Of a DNA stretch of 64,000 nt, positions 23,619-34,879 are shown in pieces. Numbering within the stretch: the stretch's first letter is position 1; every line of letters starts with the position of its first letter. The stretch spans positions 148,486,857 through 148,550,856 of the forward strand of contig NC_069657.1 of the NCBI RefSeq assembly GCF_027244095.1, given 5' to 3'. Made by a program: the position numbers and the translations under genes. Source of the stretch: Hemicordylus capensis. Its lineage: Eukaryota; Chordata; Lepidosauria; Squamata; Cordylidae. The notes beneath the pieces are model-generated. The model was not told where the DNA came from, ran no database searches, and saw only the letters and a program-made list of their open reading frames with translations.

Positions 23619-24059
23619 GCTGTTATCTGGAAAGGCTTTATTTTATCATGTTATAGGAACTGGTGTTGCTTTCTGTCTGAATGCTGGAAGCTACACACTT
23701 GGTGAGCTGGGTGTGTCCTTCCTGTAGCTGTGGGCACTGCCTTCTTTAATCAATGTATGGGCCTTTTCCTTAGTAAACAAGGAGAAACCTAAAGTATGGG
23801 TGTGATTAGTTTTATTTGCAAACCTGGCAAAAACACATACGTGTGCTCTGAATGGAGGGACATTGTATGTCCTGCTATAGTATCCTGGAGATCCTTTATA
23901 CAGGGGTGAGCAGAGGGTTGATAGTGGTCTGCAGGTGAGCCACTGGTGAATTTCTGGTTGATCACCTGTCAACTGCTGGTTTTCTTCCAAAGTATTCTGG
24001 GTAGTAGACCTTTATTTAACTCACTGAGGTACTTCTTATATTCAGAAGCAAGACTGCAT

Positions 24060-24325
24060 ATCTAGAATGACTTGATACATAAACATTATGTTATATGAGT
24101 GTACAGATCTCTGTACACTTGTACATGTATTTGTGTGAATGACTGTACCTGCATTCATGTTAAAAGTGAACCTGGGAACAAGCCCCACAAATGCACAGAT
24201 AGGAAGTGTACTGCTGTACCTGTGTACAACATAATGGGTGAATAACTATACCTTTGTACAAATCTGTACCTGTGTATACTGTACACTTGTACAAATGTTC
24301 AACAAAATGTGTGAATAAGGTTGTA
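24060..24325. repeat. TGTAC-rich degenerate repeat
   Basis: TGTAC occurs about ten times in 250 bp, in words such as CTGTACACTTGTACA and CTGTACCTGTGTA, with no fixed period. It lies just left of the fold-back at 24338. I do not recognise the family. Confidence 0.5.
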
Positions 24326-24337
24326 GGTGTTAAGAGA

Positions 24338-24398
24338 ATAGTAGTTACGCCCCTGTTTCTAAAGCATCATGCTTTAGAAACAAGGGCGTGACTACTAT
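24338..24398. repeat. 30-bp-arm hairpin made of a MITE tip and its target site
   Basis: Arms 24338-24367 and 24369-24398 pair with two mismatches. The right arm is flank plus target site TTTAGAAA plus the MITE tip CAAGGGCGTG. The left arm is the same in reverse order. Confidence 0.8.
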
Positions 24399-24562
24399 TA
24401 GGCAAGGGGAGGCAGCTGCCTGCGGGCCCCCATGCCTCGAGGGGCCCCCCAGAAGCAAGTCACATGACTATATATTGTGAAGTGTGTGTGTGTGTGTGTA
24501 TCAGCGAGGGGCCCATTTTAAAATTTTGTCTCTGGGCCCACTCCAGCCTTGTTACGCCCCTG
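24381..24562. mobile_element. hAT-type MITE, short copy
   Basis: The ends CAAGGGCGTGACTA and TTGTTACGCCCCTG have a perfect 8-bp duplication TTTAGAAA (24373-24380, 24563-24570). The interior shares GGGCCC-rich segments with the copy at 17658, in the opposite orientation. Confidence 0.78.
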
Positions 24563-25641
24563 TTTAGAAATCTTAATAATCTTATTGGTAGATCATGAGC
24601 AATTCTAGTTTTGAAGAAGAAGAAAAAGAGTAGATCCTGCAAGACTGAAGTCAACCCACTCCTGTTTTAATAGACCAGAATTATTCCAATTATATAGTTT
24701 TGCATCAATACCAGTTGTAGGTTAATGCTGTTTTTCTTCCACAAAGCATGTCAGCCTGTGTAACTGCATTCCACAATGTAGATTCACCTTGCAGAGTTAG
24801 CATCCGGAGATCAACAACTTTCATTTTGCTTTTCCTTCTGTTGTCAGTTTGATTTCTCCACTATGTTTTGTGTTTACATGAAATGCTTTAATGCTCTCTC
24901 GTCAGTATAGTAAGGTTTTAAAATGCTGTATGTCTCTTACATTGCTTGAGTTTTGGTAATGTATTTTTTACTTCTGGTAAACTAAAGAATAAGCTGAACT
25001 AAGAGCAAAACTGAAATGAAAAGCTAAACTGTTGTGAAAAGCAAAACTGAAATGAATTAATTATAGAAACTCCAAAAAGGAAGTGGATTTCCTTCACTTG
25101 AAATTGCATATTTTCCATTGTTGCTGGGAAGAGTTTGATATATTTGTAATTATGTGTATCAAATCCATGTTCCTTTTGTTCATCAAAAACCAGTGTGTGT
25201 GTGTGTGTTTGTGGTTTTTAAGCTTATAACATTGTTTTAGACAACAGCATGTAAACCTGAGAGCACTGCAAGTCTCAAAGCTCACAACAAGGCTGGACTG
25301 AACTTTTCATGAACACAAAAGAGTTTCCTGTATGACTCGCTACCATAGTCTGATTTCCTGTCCCTTTGTTCTTATTGCTCATTTACCCTCCTGACACTTT
25401 TCTCTCCCTGTTCTTTTCCTACCTTGCCCTCTGTCCTTCTACTGCACACCACCAACAACAACAACCAAAGTCAATTTCTTTGATATGTAAGATTGAACAG
25501 GAACTGTTGTGTTTTGCCCAGAGTCTACCAGCCCAGTTCCTAATTGATAGTCTCTGGTTATGCCCAGCCGCAGTATCTTACATTCCCTCTTCTTCCCTTA
25601 GGGCCCCTGTGACACTTGATGCCACCCTATTCAGTGACGCC

Positions 25642-28600
25642 ATGGCTCACTTTGATACAGAATATCAGAGGCTGGAGACCTCATACAATGACTCACCCCC
25701 TGGAGAAGAGGACCTGTTGGTGCATGTTCCTGAGGGAAGCAAGTGTGAGTAGAGCTGAATTGCCAGCCTCAGTTCCAGCCATTCTACAAATGTGTGCTGA
25801 AGGTGCCTGTGCTTCCTGAAAGACGAGTCTGAACAGGGAGTAGAATTGTGGGCTTCTGGTCACTGCATCTGCTGTGCAGCATATTTGCTCAGAAGCAAAT
25901 CCCACTAGATTCAAGGGCACTTTGGGAGTCCAACCTTAAGTTGTGTCCTAGTGACAGTGGGCTTGAATTGAATATTTTGTGCTAGTTGGTTCACAGCTAG
26001 TTCAGAGGCAGGAGAGAAATGTAGATCCCTCTGAACTTCCTTGGATGCAAATCCTCTAAATGAGGGTGACATCTGATGCTCCCAGCATGATGAGACTCTC
26101 CCTCTTGTAGTATTGTCTTGTCTTCTCTGTGTCCTGTGGAGAGGAGAGCTGGTCTGGTGGTAGCAAGCATGACTTGTCCCCTTAGCTAAGCAGGGTCTGC
26201 CCTGGTTGCATCTGAATGGGAGACTTGATGTGTGAGCACTGTAAGATATTCCCCTCAGGGGATGAAGCCACTCTGGGAAGAGCAGAAGGTTTCAAGTTCC
26301 CTCCCTGGCAGCATCTCCAAGTTAGGGCTTAGAGAGATTCCTGCCTGCAACCTTGGAGAAGATGCTGCCAGTCTGTGAAGACAATACTGAGCTAGATAGA
26401 CCAATGGTCTGACTCAGTATATGGCAGTTTCCTATGTTCCCTATGTTCCTAAGTTTTCTTTGCTGAATTTCAGGAATGATTTTTTAATTTTAAAAATCCC
26501 ATCTCTGTCTTGCAGCTCCTTGGCATCACATTGAGAATTTGGATCTCTTTTTCTCTCGTATATCCTTATCTGACAGAAGAACAGGGATGGGTGCAGGGTT
26601 CCTTGTAACAGGGAATCCCATCATCCCTAGCCAAACGTCGTTGCAGCTAGGGATGACAGGAGTTGTAGTCAACATCTGAGCAGAGGATAGGAGAGGCAAT
26701 GTCAGGGGCTGGCTTACTTGGGCTGTGATCAAGGGACGCATCCAGCCCCTAAGGCCCCAGGGTCCCTGGGTGGGCAGTGCTGAGAAGAGAAGCAATGCTG
26801 ATGCTACCTTCTTCCACTCAGTTCCCATTTTGTGACTTCCCACTTGCGAATGGAGGATGGTTGGTAGAAGACAGCATGCGTGCCAAGAATTTGCAGCCTC
26901 ATTGCCTCCTCCCTTCCTCCACTTTCCTGCACTCTACACAGGGTCTACTTCCCAAAGTCCCCTGTGATAATGCAGGGAACTCTGGGACAAAGGTCCATTC
27001 ACCAAGCGGGAGGAGCCTCCAAGTGACTTAGCAGCTAGGGATGTGCTGCTTTAAGAGCGGGGGAGGGTGCACTTACCCCTCCCTTCACTCTTCCCCCGCC
27101 GGTGCTCCTGTTTTCTAAAGTTCATCGAGGTGGCAGTATACCTCCCTGCTGCCCCATTGCCTCCGTTTACCAGATACAACCGGAAGTATCCAAGGTGCCT
27201 ACGCATGCTGGCATGAGCGCCTGACAGCGCAACGTGCGCACACCCATGCCGGCGCGTGCGGGCACGTCAGATACTTCCAGTTGTATCCGGTAAATGGGGG
27301 TAATGGGGCGGCAGGGAGGTACACTGCCGCCCTGATTAACTATAGAAAAAAAGAGCGCCAGCAGGGGAAGAGCGGAGGGAGTGATAAGTGCACCCTCCCC
27401 CAGTCTTAAAGCAGCACCACCCTGTGCCATCGAACCGGTGGAAACGGCCACCTTGTGAACAGTTTCGGAGGCCCATAAATAGCCTCCAAACTGGTTCTGA
27501 GTACATCCCTATTGGCAGCTGCTTGTCTCCCGCCCCCTTGGTGAATGGGGGATGGGATGGCAGCTCTTCCTCCTCCCTCCCTCCCTCCCTCCCTCCGAGG
27601 GGGAGGAAGAGCTGCTGTTGCTGCCTTGCATCTTGCTGTCTCTCCATTTGCTAAGGAGGAGTGTGGGAGAGAGCAGCTGTCCCACCTGCCTGCTGCTATC
27701 ACTCATGTGCCCACTTTGTCCCCCTCCTACCTTATTCAGATAAGTTGGGGCAGTGGAGAGGAGCGGGGAAACTGAATGCCATGGGAGAATGGGGTGGGGG
27801 ATGGAGTGCCATTGGGGGTTCACACCAGGCTTTGTCCAAGGTCCCCAGCAACTTGGTGTCACCCCTGAAAGATAGTATAGTTTGGAAACAGCCTCTGGCC
27901 CCTATGCAGGTTTTACAGACTGGTTTGTGATATCTGCTTCATTTGGAATTCTTTATGGCAGAAAATTACTGATTCCACCCCCACCCCCACCCCCCGCCGC
28001 CATTGATTACTGCTTATTGCTGAAGCATGACAGTTTGAACTGGGAGAGGAGATGCCTCCTGCAAGTTGGAGGAAAGGAGTCTGTTGAAGTCAATGGTAGT
28101 TTCTGCAGTCAGTGGTCCAAGCAGTTCTCCTTAACTGTTGTCTTACGTCTATAACCTGCACCAGAAGAATGGCTTCACCTGCATGCTCATCAGTGAGATC
28201 TTTGAATTAATGTGAGTATAAACTCCATCCCCCTTCCCTGCAGCTGAGGGTTGCAAATAGAAATTCTCATAATCCTAGGGGAACCTTGTCAGACAGAAGG
28301 GAAAAAAGTGGTGTTCCACACAATGGTTGGTGACTCTTTACTCTCCCCTGTCCTCAATGGTCAACAACTTTAAAGGAAATGAATCCTGATTCTCTCTCTA
28401 TCCTCCACTCCAGTGTAATGTTTGGATAGATGTTATCTATTCCCTACTGCCTCTTGACATCTGCCCTTTCTTCTCATAGGCAGTTCATCTTTGTTGTGGC
28501 CTTCACTACATTTCTCGTCAGCTGTGTTGACTATGACATCCTCTTTGCCAACAAGCTGGTGAATCACAGCCAGCACTCCAGTGATCCAGTCAAGGTGACC

Positions 28601-31600
28601 CTGCCAGATGCCTTCCTACCTCCCAATGAGTGCAGTGCCAGGTAAATTGATAATAGCTATTCCATCTGCATCCGATCACATTTTTCCCCATCTTGGTTGG
28701 GTATCAAATCAAAGAGATCTTCTGGACATGGAAGATTCTCTACTTTGAGAATTTACTTTTGAAAATCTACTGCTCCAATCTAAGAAATGCCAAACAGAGC
28801 AGCAAACACCGAAAACTGGAAGTAAATGACAGGTACACTCACCTGGTGAGAACAACATCCCCCAGATGATGATGATGATGATGATTACATTTATATCCCG
28901 CTTTTCCTCCAAGGAGCCCAGAGCAGTGCACAACATACTTGAGTTTCTCCTCACAACAACCCTGTGAAGTAGGTTAGGCTGAGAGAGAAGTGACTGGCCC
29001 AGAGTCACCCAGCTAGTCTCAAATCCCCATTCAGCCATGAGACTAGCTGGGTGACTCTGGGCCAGTCACTCCTCTCTCAGCCTAACCTACTTCACAGGGT
29101 TGTTGTAAGGAGAAACTCAAGTATGTTGTGCACCGCTCTGGGCTCCTTGGAGGAAAAGCGGGATATAAATGTAATAATAATAATCATCATCATCTGGGGG
29201 ATGTTGTTCTCACCAGGTGAGTGTACCTGTCATTTACTTTCAGTTTTCAGGTGTTTGCTGCTCTGTTTGGAATTTCTTAGGTTTCCAGCATGAACTTAAT
29301 CTAGGTAGTTCGTGGACAGAGAGAAATTTCCACCTCTCTCACAATACTAGCAGGGGTCATCCCATGAAACCGATGACCAGGAAATTTCAGGACCAACAAA
29401 AGGAAGTACTTTTCCACACAGCAGATAATTATGTATGGAATTCTCTGCCACGGATGTGGTGATGGCCGCCAGCTTGGATAGCTTTAAGTGGGGCTTAGAC
29501 AAATCCATGATGGACAGGTCTATCAATGGCTACTGTTGTTTATGATTATAGGCTGCCTCCAGGCTTGGAGGCAAGATGCCTCTAAATACCAGTTGCAGGG
29601 AAACAACAGCAAGAGAGAGGGTGTGCCTCCATCTTTTGCCTGTGGGCTTCCCAGAGGTATTTGGTGAGAAACAGGATGGGGGACTAGACAGACCTTGGGC
29701 CTGATCCAGCAAAGCTGTTCTTATGGTGGACTCGTAGCCAATTTGGGCACACCACTTGGATTTGGGTACACCACTTTTAACATATTAGTCAGCCTGTAGG
29801 CCCTTTATGCCTGATGGATTGGTTGCCCGCATGTGGGGACAAAGATCTTTCAGGAAGACATTGCAATAGAAAGCTTTGTCTTTGCTCCTGTAGGACTGCC
29901 TCTAATCACCTGCTCTCTCAGCCTTACCAGTCCAATATACTTAGTGCCCTAAGCCCTTTAGTACAGTTTAATGCTGTATCTCAGCATTGGCATTCCATCC
30001 ACTCCAGAGTTGTCTAAATTCTAGTAATGGAAGAAGGGGTCTGAGGCATGTTTTCAAAGCACTATGATGAGCTTAAGATGGTAGCTGCTCCTGCTTATCT
30101 GTGAGTCAGTCAGTCAGTCAGTCTCTCTCTCTCTCATAGGATCCAAGCTAATGGCTTTCTCCTCTCCATTCTGGTGATTGCGGGGGTTTTCTGGATTCAT
30201 CGGCTGATTAAGTTCATCTACAATATATGCTGCTATTGGGAAATCCACTCTTTTTACATCAATGCTCTCAAGATTCCAATGGTGAGCTGCTGGAGTTCAG
30301 GGGCAAAACCACATTCCGTGAGTGAAAGGGAATGTCAACACCTAAGTGACACTTTATGTTCAGAGGCAATATTAATATTACTTGCATGCATTTCTCACTC
30401 TTCCTCCAAAGAGCTCAATGGATACTTTTCTTCTATCCTCACAGCAGCCCTGTGAGATAGACTAGACTGAGAGGTAGTGACTGGTCTGAGGTTACTCAGT
30501 GAACTTCATAGCTGAGTGGGGATTTGAACTAGGCAGAAAGGAAGACAAAAATGACTATACAGGGATCTTCTATGCTGATCCTGTGGATGCTCAATCCCAT
30601 CCATAAGTCTTACTTGTTCTTCTGACTTGCAGGATTGAGTGGCAGAGTTGATATGCTATGCAGCTGCCATGCTTGGGGTTGCCAGTGTCTGTTTCTGGCC
30701 CAACAGTATCAAAGGCTGAGTCTCCATAAGATGAGTTACCTTCTCCTTTCCCAAGAGTGGAGGGGATTTTAGCATATTTTACCAAAGAAGAAATTATAAG
30801 GCTAAAAGGCTGTATAGATTTGGAGACAAGAAAAGGTCCCTGTATAGTCATCTTTGTCGTCCTTTCAGCCTAGCCTTCCTTGGGTATCTACCCTGATTCA
30901 TTTACAAGATTTTAAGTGACTGCACAACCCCTCTTGGTGACATCATCAAGTCTGATGATTCATGCTACTGTAGAAATGTTTCCTGGAAACTGATGTCCAT
31001 TTTCAATTCAAGTCTGCTTCGTCCTGTCCAGCCCCAGTTGCTGCTTTGGTTGTTGTTGTTTTATACAATACACTTTTACACACTTAAAGGGTGTTGTTGC
31101 ATTCCTCTTAATGTTCTCTGAAGCTCAGTACATAGGAACATAGGAAGCCGCCATATACTGAGTCAGACCCTTGGTCCATCTAGCTCAGTATTGTCTACAC
31201 AGACTGGCAGCAACTTCTCCAGAGTTGCAGGCAGGAATCTCTCCCGCCAGGGAGGAACTTGGAACCTAGATGCTCTTCCCAGAGTGGCTCTATCCCCTAA
31301 GGGGAATACAGTGTCTCCCTTTCATATGCAACCAGGGCAGACCCTGCTTAGCTAAGGGGACAAGTCATGCCTGCTACCACAAGACCAGCTCTCCTCTTAT
31401 AGAAGAACATGGCAAAGGGGACAAGGAAGTAAGTTGATTAGGGTTCCATGGGAGCTGTTGGAACAGCTTTGGTGCTGCAGACTTGAATGTTCATAAGAGA
31501 GGATGCATTTGGGAGTGTCATTGTACAGAAGGTCAGGCAGACTAAGGAATGATGCATAGGGAGGGCATAAGAATGGTTGGATAGATCCAAATCAAGTTAG

Positions 31601-34600
31601 TCATGACTAAGCAACATTTGAATCAATGAGACAAGTTGGTCATGATTAACTTAAGTTCCATTAACTTCAGTGGGACTCGGTCATGATTAACTTAGTCTGG
31701 ATGCTTCTTATTAATTATATGCAGGAGCATAAATATTTGCTCTGCACAAGACTATTATCACTGTGGCTAGGAAAATCCATGCTTCTCAGCTGACAGTGGC
31801 TGTTATGTTGGTTTTGTCATAATTCTAACGGCCCCACCCCTTGCTTTCCCCCTAGTCCAATTTGCCCTATTACACGTGGCAGGAGGTTCAGGCACGGATC
31901 GTGCAAATCCAGAAGGAACATCAGATCTGCATCCATAAGAAAGAACTGACAGAGCTGGACATCTACCACCGCATCCTCCGATTCAAGAACTACATGGTGG
32001 CCATGGTGAACAAGTCACTACTACCTGTGCGCTTCCACCTCCCCCTGCTGGCCGATACAGTTTTCTACACGCGTGGGCTCAAGTACAACTTCGAGCTCAT
32101 CTTCTTTTGGGGTCCTGGCTCACTCTTTGAGAATGAGTGGAGCCTCAAGGCTGAGTACAAGCGGTGTATTAACCGCCTGGAACTGGCCGATAAACTGGGC
32201 ACCCGCATCCTATGGATTGGCATTGCTAACTTCCTGCTGTGTCCACTTATCCTCATCTGGCAGATCCTCTATGCTTTCTTCAGCTACACTGAGATTCTAA
32301 AGCGAGAACCAGGAAGCCTGGGTGCCCGCTGCTGGTCTCTCTATGGCCGTTGCTATCTGCGGCACTTCAACGAGCTGGACCATGAATTGCACTCGCGCCT
32401 CAGCAAGGGCTACAAGCCAGCCTCCAAGTACATGAACTGCTTCATTTCTCCCCTGCTCACTATTGTGGCAAAGAATGTGGCCTTCTTTGCTGGATCCATC
32501 CTTGCTGTCCTCATCGCGCTCACAATTTATGATGAAGATGTGCTTGCTGTAGAACACGTCCTCACTACTGTCACAATTCTGGGTGTGGCTGTCACTGTCT
32601 GCAGGTGAGTGAGACTGGCTGCAGGTGGGAGCCCTCTTGATTAGGAGGCAAGGTTCTTCATATTTTGAGGACATCACCAGGATGATGATACTATTATGAG
32701 AAGCACTCAACCACAGATTGACAGGTGGAAGCCAAAAGCATTCTGCTGACCAAAAGTGCATCAAGCAGCAAAACCTGTTATGCTCTGTTCCCCACTAATG
32801 AGGTTGCTGGGACACAAATTAGCTGTGCTGCTCTTTCCTTATTTAGTGGTGGTTGCTAGGACACTTTAGAAGTTCATGAGTCTGGAACTTGATGGAGCCT
32901 AGTGATTCATGTATTTCAATTCAACCAGGTGAGCCTCTTCACTGGCTTAGTAATCCTACTAGTGGTGCCTTGAGGCCATGTTCACTGTAACACCTGCAAT
33001 GTGATGGGTTCTGTCACAAGGCAAAGTCTGTTTTTTCTAGAATGGTGCAACCTTGGACCTGCCTTTCATTGTCTTGCTGGATCAAGTGGAGCAGAGCTTC
33101 TAGCAATCTGTAAAGGGTGTATCATGCACTGCTCCAGTGGGAATAGGTGGGTAGGTCACAAGCAGTATGATGTTTGCTAAAGAGGACTGTACTGGACTGG
33201 AGAAAGGAGCTGGATAGTTTAGGATTGAAAACATCCACAGAACTTAGTATACAAGGAACGAGAATAAAGACAGAGATGGTATTGCATAGTGTTTGCAAAA
33301 TAACTAGTTTGTTTCCCAAAATTGGCCATGTTGTATATGGGTCTGCATTTAATATCAACAGTTTATACATTACAATGTAAAGTAAATATGTTCCTGTCAA
33401 TACCTTATATCAGGGCAGCACAGCTTTGAGCCTCCAGCCATTGTTGGACTACAACTCCCGTCATCCCCAGCCATGGTGACCAATGGTCAGGAATGATGGG
33501 AGTTGTACTCTGACAGCAGCTGGAGGGCTGAAGCTGTGAAGCCCTGCCTTAGATTGATGTAATCAGCATCTGGCTTCATGTCAATGAAAGCCAGAAGCTT
33601 GATAGAAATCTAGACATCCAGAATCTAAGGATTTGGCTGCATGGAATTGTTACAAAGCATTCTAACACGTCTCGTACGTAACACATGTTGAACAGGCATT
33701 ACACATTTTATACTGATGGATAAAAAGGTTGAATAACTGGGACTTGTGTATTCCAAATCTAAGTTGGAGCAAAAATGTGTAAAATTAGCTTATCTTTCTA
33801 TGCAATGCATCACTTTGGATAAAGCTAGCAATGCTATATGGATCTCCAAGTGTCAACATGCTTTTCTGCATGTTTGCTCTTAAGAATACCCTGGGGTTGT
33901 AAGCTGAAGCTGAAGGACCTTCACTTAAGCATAAAGACCATGATGATGAGAGCATACCACCTTTCCCAACAAGCTGTCCATTTGCTTACTGTATCAGGGG
34001 GATGTAGATCTCCTTGATACATGTCCATGTGTCCCATCTATCCTGCAGATCCTTCATCCCAGACCAGCACTTGGTGTTCTGCCCAGAGCAGCTACTTCGG
34101 GTGATTCTGGCGCACATCCACTACATGCCTGACCACTGGCAGGGCAATGCCCACCGTTACGAGACCCGAGATGAGTTTGCCCAGCTCTTCCAATACAAGG
34201 CGGTGAGGCAAGGCGGGTGGGTTTGGGTTAGAACTGTATCACTTCTGTCTCTGGGAGGCCCTGATTAGATCATAGCACATCTTGTCCTGGGGTGTTCCCC
34301 CCAGGAACTGGGAAAGTTTCTCCTACCGTATAGCCTGTGGGACAGGGACAGAAAAGTCATTGATGATGCTATCCCCAGTTATACCATTCAGTGCCTGGAG
34401 TCTTATCTTAAAGCCATGCTGGTGGAACAGGTGGTACTTGCCATTCCTTGTACTCAGTATCTTTGTCTTCTGTCCTCAAGGTATTCATTTTGGAAGAGCT
34501 GCTCAGCCCCATTGTGACTCCCTTGATCCTCATTTTCTGTCTGAGGCCCAAAGCTCTGGAGATAATTGATTTCTTCCGCAACTTCACTGTGGAGGTAGTG

Positions 34601-34848
34601 GGTGTGGGAGACACCTGCTCCTTTGCCCAGATGGATGTGCGCCAGCATGGGCACCCTGCGGTAGGTCCCGGAAAAATTTGGGATGAGGTGGGGATCTCAC
34701 AAAAAGCTGTTGTTTAAGTTGGGCAGAATGTACATTTCTTCTTTTCATTAATTGAATGAATATATGCCAGGCATCTGCTTCAGTAATTTAGGTCCTAAGG
34801 TGCAGACTTAAAGAGATCCGGTAGCAAAAATTAGATTCTGTGGGATGA

Positions 34849-34879
<31 letters not shown>

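Larger units (their letters stand above)
28779..29280. repeat. Near-perfect 0.5 kb palindrome in ATG9A intron
   Basis: Arms 28779-29021 and 29038-29280 are reverse complements with only a few mismatches, around a 16-nt loop (29022-29037). Each arm holds a 5'-truncated tRNA-headed SINE, an ATC/GAT-type microsatellite and the same non-repeat flank (for example CTAAGAAAT near one end and ATTTCTTAG at the other). The identical flanks show an inverted duplication of the locus, not two SINE insertions. Confidence 0.88.

Noticed and set aside
26170-26260. A 5S rRNA gene
   Set aside because: Only the internal-promoter half of 5S is matched, with many changes, and it is fused to a SINE tail present in several copies.
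26557-26562. GT donor one codon earlier (C|GTATAT) for the ATG9A intron
   Set aside because: No AG acceptor lies at the matching place before VYNLHQ, whereas the AT-AC reading gives an exact protein match and a consensus U12 branch site.
28709-29293. Two nearly identical ORFs on opposite strands
   Set aside because: They are the two arms of one palindrome translated through SINE sequence.
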